Assembly: GCA_030271625.1 (NCBI GenBank)
Contig: JARXKN010000001.1
Location: 186,001 to 250,000, forward strand
Source of the DNA: Patescibacteria group bacterium
GTDB taxonomy: Bacteria; Patescibacteriota; Saccharimonadia; Saccharimonadales; UBA4665
DNA length: 64,000 bases
Direction: 5' to 3'
In this document: one piece after another, positions 48,801-57,763 of the stretch
How the letters are laid out: each line of letters starts with the position of its first letter
How positions within the stretch are numbered: the stretch's first letter is position 1
The notes under the pieces: model-generated
The model's input: the letters and a program-made list of their open reading frames with translations, nothing else
What the model was told of the DNA's origin: nothing
Database searches by the model: none
Translations under genes and position numbers: made by a program

Positions 48801-50717
48801 ATGGCAAAAATTATTGGAATCGATTTAGGAACTACTAACTCGGCAATGGCCGTTATGCAATCTGGTAAACCAGAAATTATCGCTAACTCTGAAGGAGCTC
48901 GCACCACGCCCTCGGTTGTGGCTGTTAACAAGAACGGCGAGCGTTTAGTGGGGCAGGTAGCTCGTCGCCAACAAGTTACTAATAGTAAGAACACGATTTA
49001 CGAAGTAAAGCGCCTGATTGGCCGCAACTTTAACGATGCCGAAGTGCAGCGCGACCTGAAACTGATGGGCTATGAGATTATTAAGAGCGGCAATGCCGTA
49101 AAGGTAAAAATGGGTGACAAGGAATACAGTCCTGAAGAAGTCAGTGCCATGATTCTGGGCAAGCTCAAAAGTGACGCCGAAGCTTTCTTAGGCGACAAGG
49201 TTACTGAAGCGGTGATTACCGTTCCGGCTTACTTTGACGACTCACAGCGTCAGGCTACCAAAGACGCTGGTAAAATTGCCGGCCTAGAGGTTAAGCGTAT
49301 TATTAACGAACCAACGGCAGCTGCTTTGGCGTATGGCCTTGATAAAGCCGAAAAATCCGACGAAAAGATTGCCGTTTATGACCTTGGTGGTGGTACCTTT
49401 GACGTTTCTATCTTGGAACTTGGTGACGGTGTCTTTGAAGTCAAGAGTACTAATGGTGACACCCACCTTGGCGGTGCTGACTTTGACCGCGTTATCGTTA
49501 ACTACTTTGCCGCTGAGTTCAAAAAAGAACACGGCATCGACATCAGTGATGACAAGGCGGCCATGCAGCGTCTCCGCGATGAAGCTGAAAAAGCCAAGAT
49601 CGAACTATCGAGCGCTCAGGAAATTAACATCAACCTGCCATTCTTAACGGCTGATGCTGACGGTCCTAAGCACTTCGAACACAAACTAACTCGCGCCAAG
49701 CTCGAGGACCTGGTCGGAGATCTTATTAGTAAGACGGCTGACCCTTGCGAAAAGGCCCTCAAAGACGCCGGCCTAAAAGCTAGTGATATTGACGCTGTGG
49801 TACTGGTTGGTGGTATGACCCGTATGCCAGCCGTGCAAGAGAAAGTGAAAGCTATCTTCGGTAAAGACCCAATGAAGGGTGTAAACCCCGATGAAGTAGT
49901 AGCCGTCGGTGCTGCCATCCAGGGCGGTGTCTTACAAGGCGACGTTAAAGACGTTCTCCTGCTCGATGTAACACCATTGAGCCTCGGTATAGAAACTATG
50001 GGTGGCGTTATGACCAAGCTGATTGAGCGTAACTCAACTATCCCAACCAGTAAGTCTGAAGTCTTTTCGACCGCCGCTGATAACCAGCCGCAAGTTGAAA
50101 TTCACGTTGGTCAAGGTGAGCGCGATATGATTGACGGCAACAAGAGCCTTGGCCGCTTTGTGCTCGATGGTATCCCATCAGCGCCTCGTGGTGTACCGCA
50201 AATTGAAGTCACCTTTAACATTGATGCCAACGGTATTTTAAACGTCACCGCTAAGGACAAGGGCACGGGCAAAGAGCAGAGCATTACCATCTCTGGTTCT
50301 GGTAACTTGAGCAAGGACGACGTTGAAAAGATGGCCAAAGAAGCCGAAAGTCACGCCGATGAAGACAAGGCCCGTAAGGAAGCTGTCGAAGCTCGTAACT
50401 TACTCGATAGCACTATCTACCAGGCCGAAAAAATGGCTAAAGACAGTAAAGACCAAATTGCCGAAGAGGATATGAAGACGCTGACTGAAGCTGTTGAAGA
50501 AGCCAAGAAGACCGTCGCCAAGGAAGATGCTACCAAGGACGAGTTAGAAAAGGCGGCCAGCGAATTAAACGACAAATTAATGCCAATTGGCGCTAAGATG
50601 TACGAAAAACAAGCCGGTGAAGCTGGGTCAGAGGCTGGTGAAGAACCAAAAACTGATGCACCAGTTGAGGGTGAAGTAGTAGACGAAGCTGACGCTGACA
50701 ACAGCGACAAAAAGTAA
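48801..50717 (+). CDS. dnaK: Molecular chaperone DnaK (Hsp70)
   Basis: 638 residues. N-terminal ATPase [15 protein letters not shown] with phosphate motifs [14 protein letters not shown] and LVGGMTRMP; substrate-binding domain with the [18 protein letters not shown] linker region; and a helical lid with an acidic C-terminus. The AAAGGG site precedes the start. A partner of DnaJ (51357) and GrpE (48190). Confidence 0.98.
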   Translation: MAKIIGIDLGTTNSAMAVMQSGKPEIIANSEGARTTPSVVAVNKNGERLVGQVARRQQVTNSKNTIYEVKRLIGRNFNDAEVQRDLKLMGYEIIKSGNAVKVKMGDKEYSPEEVSAMILGKLKSDAEAFLGDKVTEAVITVPAYFDDSQRQATKDAGKIAGLEVKRIINEPTAAALAYGLDKAEKSDEKIAVYDLGGGTFDVSILELGDGVFEVKSTNGDTHLGGADFDRVIVNYFAAEFKKEHGIDISDDKAAMQRLRDEAEKAKIELSSAQEININLPFLTADADGPKHFEHKLTRAKLEDLVGDLISKTADPCEKALKDAGLKASDIDAVVLVGGMTRMPAVQEKVKAIFGKDPMKGVNPDEVVAVGAAIQGGVLQGDVKDVLLLDVTPLSLGIETMGGVMTKLIERNSTIPTSKSEVFSTAADNQPQVEIHVGQGERDMIDGNKSLGRFVLDGIPSAPRGVPQIEVTFNIDANGILNVTAKDKGTGKEQSITISGSGNLSKDDVEKMAKEAESHADEDKARKEAVEARNLLDSTIYQAEKMAKDSKDQIAEEDMKTLTEAVEEAKKTVAKEDATKDELEKAASELNDKLMPIGAKMYEKQAGEAGSEAGEEPKTDAPVEGEVVDEADADNSDKK

Positions 50718-50731
50718 GTCGGCAGCCACTC

Positions 50732-51340
50732 ATGAGAACATTCATAGATGGTGAAAATTTTCGACATCGTATAGTTGACGTGCTACTGGAAGCCGGCTTA
50801 ATTGGTACTAGCGAGCAACCGTTTGAATTTGATATTCGTACGCTGCTTGATGGTGCCCTTGGCCGGCCGGTGCAGGAGATTAATTACTACACGTCTCACG
50901 TCCAGGTCCCGAGCTTTGATATTCCCGATGAACTGCGCGAGCGAATCGAGTCGATTAAGCGTACAAGTCAGTATTGGACTGAGGGGCTTACGAAGCGCCA
51001 AGTCCAAGTTATAGAAGGCGGTAACCTAAAGGTCCACAACAGTGCCCGCTGTATGCACTGTCACAAAAGCACGTTAGTGTTACAGGAAAAAGGCGTTGAT
51101 GTTCGCTTGGCGACCGACATTGTTTTAGCCGCTACGCTTGAAGAAATGAGCGAAATTGTGGTCGCTAGTTCTGATACTGATATGTTGCCAGCATTAGATG
51201 TTGCTAAGCGAGCGGATACCAAGATTGTTTACCTCCACTTTGAAGACGACTTAAACCATGCCATTGCCGCCATGGCCGACGAAACAATTGCCTATACTCG
51301 CCAACACATAATTGACTGCTTCAATAGTCAGAACGGATAA
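50732..51340 (+). CDS. NYN-domain (PIN-like) nuclease, LabA-like
   Basis: 202 residues of the NYN family: N-terminal TFIDGENFRHRI (Asp at about 6), the EKGVDVRLATDIVLAATL strand and the VVASSDTDMLPALDVAKRADTKIVYL strand carry the acidic residues that hold a metal ion, as in PIN nucleases that cut RNA. A CMHCHKS pair of Cys/His may be a small zinc site. It lies inside the dnaK-dnaJ operon, 14 bases after dnaK. The substrate is unknown. Confidence 0.87.
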   Translation: MRTFIDGENFRHRIVDVLLEAGLIGTSEQPFEFDIRTLLDGALGRPVQEINYYTSHVQVPSFDIPDELRERIESIKRTSQYWTEGLTKRQVQVIEGGNLKVHNSARCMHCHKSTLVLQEKGVDVRLATDIVLAATLEEMSEIVVASSDTDMLPALDVAKRADTKIVYLHFEDDLNHAIAAMADETIAYTRQHIIDCFNSQNG

Positions 51341-51344
51341 CTGG

Positions 51345-51350
51345 TAGACT
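51345..51350 (+). promoter_or_regulatory. -10 box of dnaJ (TAGACT)
   Basis: It ends 6 bases before the ATG at 51357; a weak internal promoter in the operon. Confidence 0.35.
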
Positions 51351-51356
51351 AGAACT

Positions 51357-52463
51357 ATGGCTAAGCGTGATTATTATGAGGTTTTAGGCGTTAGCAAATC
51401 GGCTAGCGCTGATGAGGTTAAGAAAGCCTTCCGCAAGGCTGCTATTGAACACCATCCTGATCGCGGCGGTGATGAAGCCAAGTTCAAAGAAATCAATGAA
51501 GCCTATGAAGTTTTAAAAGACCCGGCTAAAAAACAGCGTTATGATCAGTTCGGCCATGCCGGCGTCGGCGGTAGCGGCGGCGGTGGTTACGGGGGCTTTG
51601 AAGGCTTTGGTGGTCAAGGGCAGAACGTTAACTTTGATTTTGGTGACCTTGGTCTGGGCGATATTTTCAGCAGTTTCTTCGGTGGTGGTAACGGTGGGGG
51701 CGGTCATTCGCAGCGCCAAGCCCGAGGTCGTGATATGGAGGCGCGAGTTGAAATTAGCTTCGAAGAAGCCATCTTTGGTACTGAATCCAAACTAAATTTG
51801 CACATGGAAGATAGCTGCGATCACTGTAAGGGCTCAACGGTCGAACCAGGCTATGAGCTTAAAACCTGTGAAACTTGTAAGGGCTCGGGACAGGTCGTGA
51901 CTGTGGCGCGCACTATTTTTGGTAATATCCAACAGGCAGCCGTCTGTCCAACTTGTCACGGACGAGGCAAGGTGCCAGAAAAAGTCTGTAGCGTTTGTCG
52001 CGGTAAGGGAACCCAAGTCAAAAAACAGGATATTGCCCTCAAGATTCCGGCTGGTATCGACGACGGTGCTACTATCCGCTTACGCGAGCACGGTGAAGCC
52101 ATTGCCAATGGACCGAAGGGTGATTTATATGTCAATATCCGCGTCAAGCCACACAAACAATTTACCCGCGAAGGTGATTTAATCCTTAGCAGCGAGCGTA
52201 TTAGTATGGTTGAGGCCGCTTTGGGTACGGAAATAGAAGTTGCAACCGTTGATGGCCTAGTGCGCATGAAAGTACCAGCTGGTACGCAAAGTGGTAGTGA
52301 CTTTAAGTTGAGTAACCACGGTGTACCGCACCTAAAGGGTACGACCCGTGGGGCACAGATTGTAACTATTATTGTCGAGACGCCAACTAAATTAAGTAAG
52401 CGACAACAAGAAATCTTAAAGGAGTACGCTGAAGCTAGCGGCAAAAAGCCCTTCTGGAGCTAG
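51357..52463 (+). CDS. dnaJ: Co-chaperone DnaJ (Hsp40)
   Basis: 368 residues. J-domain with HPD motif (IEHHPDRGG, about 31-39), Gly/Phe-rich region (about 70-115), zinc-binding CxxCxGxG-type repeats ([32 protein letters not shown]; the first is slightly altered) and two C-terminal substrate domains. It delivers substrates to DnaK. The stop interleaves with that of the convergent GGDEF gene by 4 bases. Confidence 0.97.
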   Translation: MAKRDYYEVLGVSKSASADEVKKAFRKAAIEHHPDRGGDEAKFKEINEAYEVLKDPAKKQRYDQFGHAGVGGSGGGGYGGFEGFGGQGQNVNFDFGDLGLGDIFSSFFGGGNGGGGHSQRQARGRDMEARVEISFEEAIFGTESKLNLHMEDSCDHCKGSTVEPGYELKTCETCKGSGQVVTVARTIFGNIQQAAVCPTCHGRGKVPEKVCSVCRGKGTQVKKQDIALKIPAGIDDGATIRLREHGEAIANGPKGDLYVNIRVKPHKQFTREGDLILSSERISMVEAALGTEIEVATVDGLVRMKVPAGTQSGSDFKLSNHGVPHLKGTTRGAQIVTIIVETPTKLSKRQQEILKEYAEASGKKPFWS

Positions 52464-53191
52464 CTGACCTTGGCAGCAACGTCGATTATCATGTCGTCAA
52501 TGTGGACGACGACGTTTTTGCCAGTCTGCTTAGCATTTGCTAGCGCGGCATCAGCAATACTAACGGTCTCTTCTAGTGAGCGAGAATAGTCTACTTCGCC
52601 GACACCAATGCTGACGGAAGTAGTGGTTCCCCTACTAATATCCTTGCGGATTTTCTCGGCAATATCGTAGGCTCGTTTTTTTGGCGTCCGGGGCAGTAAA
52701 ATTACAAACTCATCCCCTCCCCAGCGGGCAACAACGTCGTTGCTCCGGGTGTTAGCCGCCATAAAGGCTCCCACAACCTGCAGCAAGTCGTCACCCGCCT
52801 GATGGCCGAGTTGTTCGTTAACCGATTTAAAATCATCAAGATCTAAAACTAGCATTTGGGCGCTAGGGGGTTGTTGGTTACTACGACGCTCGGTTACAAC
52901 TTTAGCTTGCAGTAGACTTTGATAGGCCCGCTCGGCACCACGCCGGTTAAAGAGCCCGGTTAATGGGTCGGTATTACTCAGCTGCAACATCCGCTCGCTA
53001 TCGGCCCGCAGGTTGCTCTTATCAGCCTCTTGACTGACTACTACATCAACAAGTGGGTTTTGATCTACCAATAATATCCGGCTAGCATTAATACCGAGCG
53101 CGTGGGCGCGCCAGTAGTGCAGATAATGTTCATTGTGGATGTCGTATGACTCCGGATTACTGGCTGGCGGGAACAGATATGAATTAGACAT
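52460..53191 (-). CDS. GGDEF-domain diguanylate cyclase
   Basis: 243 residues. A short N-terminal region precedes the catalytic domain, with [31 protein letters not shown] and [14 protein letters not shown]: the GGDEF motif (158-162) is exact. RSND (149-152) lies five residues before it, so the RxxD product-inhibition site is present. It would make c-di-GMP in the cytoplasm. The N-terminal 65 residues have no known sensor domain. Leaderless start on the minus strand. Confidence 0.95.
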   Translation of the reverse strand: MSNSYLFPPASNPESYDIHNEHYLHYWRAHALGINASRILLVDQNPLVDVVVSQEADKSNLRADSERMLQLSNTDPLTGLFNRRGAERAYQSLLQAKVVTERRSNQQPPSAQMLVLDLDDFKSVNEQLGHQAGDDLLQVVGAFMAANTRSNDVVARWGGDEFVILLPRTPKKRAYDIAEKIRKDISRGTTTSVSIGVGEVDYSRSLEETVSIADAALANAKQTGKNVVVHIDDMIIDVAAKVS

Positions 53192-53199
53192 GAAAACTT

Positions 53200-53205
53200 A
53201 CTATA
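53200..53205 (-). promoter_or_regulatory. -10 box of leaderless promoter (TATAGT)
   Basis: On the minus strand it ends 8 bases before the GGDEF gene start. Confidence 0.5.
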
Positions 53206-53285
53206 CAGTTTTTTTAACATAATAGCGAGAGTCTAAATGAGATTTCAATTGCTTTATTCTGCTTATGCCTTAATAATAAACCAAT

Positions 53286-53402
53286 ATGAATCAGCGTCCA
53301 CTTAATCAACAGGGCTTTATCCCAATGATGCTGTCTATCTTAGCGTTGGTTGTATTTGTGATTTATGTGGTCTATAGCCGTGTCGGCCATGCTGTACACT
53401 AA
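53286..53402 (+). CDS. Small membrane protein (38 aa)
   Basis: 38 residues: MNQRPLNQQGFIPMMLSI, then a hydrophobic helix and a YSRVGHAVH end. QGFIPMxLxIL followed by a helix resembles short conserved membrane proteins of Patescibacteria. It lies between divergent GGDEF and ATP-grasp genes. The ribosome binding site is not obvious. Confidence 0.6.
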   Translation: MNQRPLNQQGFIPMMLSILALVVFVIYVVYSRVGHAVH

Positions 53403-53403
53403 C

Positions 53404-53431
53404 TTGAAATAGTACAGAAAAGTAGTATGCT
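53404..53431 (+). promoter_or_regulatory. Promoter of the ATP-grasp cluster (TTGAAA-16-TATGCT)
   Basis: -35 TTGAAA (53404-53409), 16 bases, -10 TATGCT (53426-53431), ending 6 bases before the ATG at 53438. Leaderless. Confidence 0.65.
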
Positions 53432-53437
53432 AGTGCG

Positions 53438-54475
53438 ATGACTAACGCCGTCTGCTTTGCTTATCAGCCTGAACATTTACCGCCGGATACTCGTTTACCA
53501 GATAGAGCTGAGCTGTTTGCGAAATTACGCGCCCTCGACCTTGATCCATTTGTGTCACTCAATGCCGAGCAAGCTTTTGGGCCCGACACGGTGCAGGCGA
53601 TTGGACTAGACCCAAAAATTAAGCGTGACCACCGACAAATTGCATTTGAGGGGTTGGGGCTGATAGTTAACCGGCTAAATCGTTCAATTAAAAGTGAGCT
53701 GCTAGCCGTTACAGAATTGCCAACGCTGATAAATGAGAATGCTGTCCGAAAAATTGCCTGGCATAAGGAAGTGGCCGCCGAGCAAGTCTTAGCCCCACTC
53801 GATCTAGGTATTCCTACGGCGCTGGTAACCGAACCAGAAGATGTCGATCGCTTTCTAGAACAATATACTGCCCCACGCTTTATACTCAAGCCCCGTCATG
53901 GAAACTTTGGTGCTGGCACGCATCTGCTCAGTCGTCATAGAACACTCAAATTCTACAGCCAACACCCAGATCTGCTAGCTAAGCATGTCATCCAGCCGGC
54001 TTATAACTTTAACCGGCCATTTCCAACCAGTATTAAAGCGCTTAACCGTCAAACTGCTGAAACCTTCGATGCCTGCAATCGGTCCGGTATTACCAAGGAA
54101 CTGCGCATGTATGCCTTTCTATCACCAACCGGCGTAACGACGCACCCGGCGGCTCGGGCCGTAAAGCCGTCGGCTGACGGCAAGCAACTACACAGTCGGT
54201 GGTTTTTTGTCGACCCCGAGTCGATCCCTAACGAACTGGTAACGCAAACCGAGCGGGTAGTGCAAAGAACGGCCCAACTAACGGCTTCACGAGCGGTGTA
54301 TGCGGCCGTTGACTACGGCTACGGCACTATTAGTGGTGTTTCGCCTAGCTGGCAGATTATCGAGCTCAATGCGCTCTCGCCCGGCATGATTAATTATAAA
54401 GATAATCAATTAGTGGCTGACCGGCTTCAAACTATGTTTAGTCAACAGATTAGAGACACTATCGACGCCCGCTAA
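53438..54475 (+). CDS. ATP-grasp ligase, first gene of an amide-ligase cluster
   Basis: 345 residues. A Rossmann-like N-terminal part and the ATP-grasp fold: RFILKPRHGNFGAGTHLL (about 147-164) contains the flexible Gly loop and Lys, a middle part with the TKELRMYAFL strand, and IIELNALSPGM (about 307-317) supplies the Mg ligands. ATP-grasp enzymes activate a carboxylate as acyl phosphate and form an amide. The specific substrate is unknown. Placed upstream of a Mur-type ligase, it resembles the order of the two catalytic modules in cyanophycin synthetase. Confidence 0.82.
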   Translation: MTNAVCFAYQPEHLPPDTRLPDRAELFAKLRALDLDPFVSLNAEQAFGPDTVQAIGLDPKIKRDHRQIAFEGLGLIVNRLNRSIKSELLAVTELPTLINENAVRKIAWHKEVAAEQVLAPLDLGIPTALVTEPEDVDRFLEQYTAPRFILKPRHGNFGAGTHLLSRHRTLKFYSQHPDLLAKHVIQPAYNFNRPFPTSIKALNRQTAETFDACNRSGITKELRMYAFLSPTGVTTHPAARAVKPSADGKQLHSRWFFVDPESIPNELVTQTERVVQRTAQLTASRAVYAAVDYGYGTISGVSPSWQIIELNALSPGMINYKDNQLVADRLQTMFSQQIRDTIDAR

Positions 54476-54518
54476 ACGCCTAAGCTTAAAAACCCTAGTA
54501 AAATATATAAAAATATGC

Positions 54519-54524
54519 TATAAT
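54519..54524 (+). promoter_or_regulatory. -10 box (TATAAT) before the Mur-type ligase gene
   Basis: It lies 27 bases before ATG 54552 in a 76-base gap, so the last three genes can be transcribed separately from the first ATP-grasp gene. Confidence 0.5.
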
Positions 54525-54551
54525 AAAACAAATAATTTAGCAAAGGTGGTT

Positions 54552-55835
54552 ATGCAGCATATTCCCAAAATTTCCGTTACGGGCACCAAAGGTAAAACCA
54601 CCGTTGTTAACGTTGTCGCCAGTGTACTGGAACGACTCAATCACGACGTTTTAAAGGTCGATACCACTGGTCATTATGTTAATGGTGAACAGCGGAGCAG
54701 CCTAGAAGACTCTAAAGTTATTTGGAATCTGGTACCCAGTGTCTGTCCGGGCCGCTATTTATATGAATTTAAAACCGATGCACAACTAGCTGCCAGCCAG
54801 CACCCCGTCGCAGTGTTGGAGTGTGCTCTCGGTTGCAGCGCCTCGGCTGGCCTTGGTTACCGCGAACATGAAGTTGGCGTGTTTTTAAACGTTTTAGAAG
54901 ATCATCTCGGATCGAGCCCCCGCCTCAAAACCAAAGCCGATATTGCCACCGCTAAAGATTTTGTCTTCCGCCGCATTAAACAAGCTGGCTATGCTGTCTT
55001 CAACGCCGACGATAGCTACGTTACCAGTGTGCTCAATAAAATCCCGGCCGAACGAGCGGCTAGCTTATTGCCGTGTGGCTTAGATTTTAGTGCTTTTGAT
55101 GTAGCCGGCCATATGGCAGCTGGCGGCAAAGTCTTGACTGTAACCGGAACCGAAGTAGTACTACGAAGTCAGACTGCCGACACGGTCTTGTTTGATTTGG
55201 CACAGATTCCGTGGGCCTTTAGCGGCGCCTTCAAGCCCTCAGTCTATAACTTGCTGCTAGCTACTGGCGCGTTATACGGCTATTACAAAGGTGAGCTACC
55301 AAGTAATTTCCGCTCGGTCATGGAGGCCACCCGCTTAGATCAGTTTGGTGGGCGCCTCACCTTGTTGCAGGCTGAAAGCGGCACCGTAATTTTAGCTGAT
55401 TATGCCCATGAAAAGTTTTCACTCAGCCTAGTCGGTGACTTGGCCCGGACCTTGGTTAAGTCAGGCGGCAAAGTAATTGGTGTTGTCCGTCTAGCCTATG
55501 ACCGGACACCAGAATTAATTGCTGAAACCGGTGCGGCGATTGCTAGTCATTACGACCAGTTTGTTGTCTACGACAAAATTGATGGTTATTTCGTCAAAGG
55601 TGAATCTAAGCCAGGCCGCCGCTTTCAGAAAGTGGAAGGTCAGGTCTCGACCGCTTTAACCGCAGCGATTGCTAGCGTCAATCCTCAGGTGGTGCGAATC
55701 GTGCGAGAAGATGAAGCCCTGGCTGAAGCTGCCCAGCAGGCTGGCCCTAACGACTGTGTGGTGGTAATCGTTAACGACGACATCAAACAGTCAATTAGTT
55801 TTATCCAAGACATGTTTAAGGCGAGGTTTATCTAA
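54552..55835 (+). CDS. Mur-ligase family protein without N-terminal UDP-binding domain
   Basis: 427 residues from ATG 54552, with AAAGG 5 bases upstream; an in-frame GTG at 54546 is less likely. It begins directly with the P-loop TGTKGKTT (10-17), then VLECALGCSASAGL, FLNVLEDHLG, FNADDSYV, the KPSVYNLLLATGALYGY motif and a C-terminal ILADYAHEKFSL. This is the central and C-terminal Mur ligase domains, as in FolC, CapB or the Mur half of cyanophycin synthetase. It forms an amide through an acyl phosphate. The next gene overlaps by 1 base. Confidence 0.88.
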   Translation: MQHIPKISVTGTKGKTTVVNVVASVLERLNHDVLKVDTTGHYVNGEQRSSLEDSKVIWNLVPSVCPGRYLYEFKTDAQLAASQHPVAVLECALGCSASAGLGYREHEVGVFLNVLEDHLGSSPRLKTKADIATAKDFVFRRIKQAGYAVFNADDSYVTSVLNKIPAERAASLLPCGLDFSAFDVAGHMAAGGKVLTVTGTEVVLRSQTADTVLFDLAQIPWAFSGAFKPSVYNLLLATGALYGYYKGELPSNFRSVMEATRLDQFGGRLTLLQAESGTVILADYAHEKFSLSLVGDLARTLVKSGGKVIGVVRLAYDRTPELIAETGAAIASHYDQFVVYDKIDGYFVKGESKPGRRFQKVEGQVSTALTAAIASVNPQVVRIVREDEALAEAAQQAGPNDCVVVIVNDDIKQSISFIQDMFKARFI

Positions 55836-56275
55836 TGACTGCCCCAATTATCGTTGGCAGCTTCGAGTTGGTTAGCTTCCCAGATCTGGGTATAGCTGAG
55901 GTAGTTGCCAAGGTTGATACCGGCGCCTACTCCGGGACGGTTCACGCCACCAATATTACCGAAACAACTGACCCGAGTGGCGACCAGATTTTAGAGTTTT
56001 ACCCGCTTGGCAAAGCCGAGCTCAAAACACACAGCCGCGACTATACGTCAAAGCAAATTCGAAGCTCCAATGGGCAACTGGAAACGCGCTTTGTTATAAA
56101 CACGAAAATCATACTGCAAGGCCAAGAGTATCCAATTAGTATCAGCCTAGCCGATCGCAGTGCTATGATGAAGTCTGTATTAATTGGCCGCCAATTTCTT
56201 CGTCGTCAACGCATAATAGTTGACGTTCGGCAGGGCACACAGTACGCTTACGCAGTAAAGGAAGCTGAATTATGA
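55835..56275 (+). CDS. RimB-like retropepsin-fold protease (PF05618 type)
   Basis: 146 residues. AKVDTGAYSGTVHATN (25-40) is an aspartic protease-type DTGA flap and VLIGRQFLRRQRI is the second strand, matching the 'ATP-dependent zinc protease' family whose members act as RimK partners. In this family the proteins are compact dimers that cleave peptides built by ATP-grasp ligases. Starts at the last base of the Mur ligase and ends 4 bases into rimK, so the three genes are translationally coupled. Confidence 0.86.
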   Translation: MTAPIIVGSFELVSFPDLGIAEVVAKVDTGAYSGTVHATNITETTDPSGDQILEFYPLGKAELKTHSRDYTSKQIRSSNGQLETRFVINTKIILQGQEYPISISLADRSAMMKSVLIGRQFLRRQRIIVDVRQGTQYAYAVKEAEL

Positions 56276-57174
56276 ACATCGTTATTTTATCTAAAGGACC
56301 CGGCAACTACTCAACCCGCCGCTTAAAAGAAGAGGCGCTAGCTCGTGGACATAACGTCCGCGTCGTTAACTATGCCAAATGTTACGTTACGCTTGAGGCT
56401 AGCAATCCGGTTATTCACTACCTCGGCGAAGAAGTTCGTGATGTTGATGTCATTATCCCGCGGATTGCTTCTAACTTAACCAAGTATGGCTCAGCGATGG
56501 TCCGTCAGTTCGAAATGCAAAACGTCTTTACTACCACCAGTTCGATTGCCATTGTTCGTTCTCGAGACAAGCTGCGCAGTATGCAGCTATTAGCTAAATC
56601 TGGCGTTGGCATTCCTAAAACTGTCTTTGCTCGTGAAACGTCTGATTTTGAAGGAGTCTTGGAGCAGGTCGGTGGCGCGCCAGTTATTATTAAGGTGGCG
56701 CGCGGCACACACGGTAACGGTGTCGTACTAGCCGAAACCCGCAAAGCCGCCTTGGCGGTAATGCAGGCCTTTTACGTCGAACACGTAAACTTTTTGGTGC
56801 AGGAATTTATTCACGAAAGTGCTGGCGTTGATATCAGGGCCTTTGTAGTCAACGGTAAAGTTGTTGCTAGCATGTTGCGACAAAGTCTCGATGATGACTT
56901 CCGTTCTAACTTACATCAGGGCGGTGAAGGTATCCCCGTTAAATTAACTGATGAAGAACGAAAGACGGCCCAAAAAGCCGCCAAAGCTATGGGCCTGCCA
57001 ATTTGTGGCGTTGACCTTATGCGCTCAGCTCGGGGCCCATTGGTACTGGAAGTTAATTCTAGCCCTGGCTTTGGTATCGAGAAAGTTACTAATCACAATG
57101 TGGCGGCCAAGATTTTAGATTACATTGAGCAGAACGCCAAAGCCCGACGCAAAAAAGACAAAGTCGGCGCCTAG
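56272..57174 (+). CDS. rimK: RimK-type alpha-L-glutamate ligase
   Basis: 300 residues, the same length as E. coli RimK, which adds Glu residues to the C-terminus of ribosomal protein S6. Many segments match: VIPRIASNLTKYGSAMVRQFEM, RSRDKLRSMQLLAKSGVGIPKT, GGAPVIIKVARGTHGNGVVLAE (ATP-grasp loop), the VDIRAFVVNGKVVASMLRQS segment and GPLVLEVNSSPGFGIEKVT (Mg ligands). The target here may be a ribosomal protein or a product of the neighbouring ligases. Confidence 0.93.
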   Translation: MNIVILSKGPGNYSTRRLKEEALARGHNVRVVNYAKCYVTLEASNPVIHYLGEEVRDVDVIIPRIASNLTKYGSAMVRQFEMQNVFTTTSSIAIVRSRDKLRSMQLLAKSGVGIPKTVFARETSDFEGVLEQVGGAPVIIKVARGTHGNGVVLAETRKAALAVMQAFYVEHVNFLVQEFIHESAGVDIRAFVVNGKVVASMLRQSLDDDFRSNLHQGGEGIPVKLTDEERKTAQKAAKAMGLPICGVDLMRSARGPLVLEVNSSPGFGIEKVTNHNVAAKILDYIEQNAKARRKKDKVGA

Positions 57175-57212
57175 TAGCTGTTCCGGCCACCCCCTGGTCA
57201 TCCCGCTCATGC

Positions 57213-57218
57213 TATAGT
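57213..57218 (+). promoter_or_regulatory. -10 box of leaderless promoter before a GTG start
   Basis: TATAGT ends 6 bases before the GTG at 57225. Confidence 0.5.
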
Positions 57219-57224
57219 AGAGCA

Positions 57225-57749
57225 GTGACCCCTACGATAATTCTCGGCGCAATTGTTGCTGTTCCGCTCGCCTTACTGATGATTCTCCGCATTAACGCGG
57301 CGTTGGTATTCCTGAGCTTGTGCCTAGGCGACGTGTTAGTGCAATTCGTGGCTGATGATGCCAACTCGTTTATAAGTCTGCTCCAGAGCACCCACGCCAC
57401 GCAAGCCACCGATACAGTTGCCACCGGCAGCAACTTTATTCGGCTAGTACTCCTGCTCCTACCCGTGCTGTTAACGGCCATCTTTATGATTAAAACTGTT
57501 AAAGGCGCTAAGCTGTTATTAAACATTTTGCCGGCAGCCGGAGTTGGTCTGCTGGGAGGGTTGCTGGTTGTGCCGCTCTTAAGTCCGGGCTTATCGACTA
57601 ATATTATTCAGTCTAGCTTGTGGTTACAGGTTACCAAAGCCCAAAACTTAATTGTCGGCAGTAGCGCCATGGTCTGTCTGTTAGTATTGTGGCTGCAACG
57701 CCCCAAAGCCGGCGGTGGCTCAGAAAAGCACAGCAAACACCACGGTTGA
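57225..57749 (+). CDS. Hypothetical membrane protein (174 aa)
   Basis: 174 residues, starting with GTG and a leaderless -10 box. Hydrophobic segments at about 5-20, 24-44, 71-90, 98-119 and 142-158; it is a polytopic protein with a CvpA-like general look, but no exact family match. The tail is polar (PKAGGGSEKHSKHHG). No function can be given. Confidence 0.65.
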   Translation: MTPTIILGAIVAVPLALLMILRINAALVFLSLCLGDVLVQFVADDANSFISLLQSTHATQATDTVATGSNFIRLVLLLLPVLLTAIFMIKTVKGAKLLLNILPAAGVGLLGGLLVVPLLSPGLSTNIIQSSLWLQVTKAQNLIVGSSAMVCLLVLWLQRPKAGGGSEKHSKHHG

Positions 57750-57751
57750 TC

Positions 57752-57757
57752 TATACT
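57752..57757 (+). promoter_or_regulatory. -10 box of leaderless idi promoter (TATACT)
   Basis: It ends 6 bases before the ATG at 57764. Confidence 0.6.
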
Positions 57758-57763
57758 AACGGT

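Noticed and set aside
54546-54551. GTG 54546 as the start of the Mur-type ligase
   Set aside because: The ribosome binding site AAAGG sits 5 bases before ATG 54552 and overlaps the GTG.
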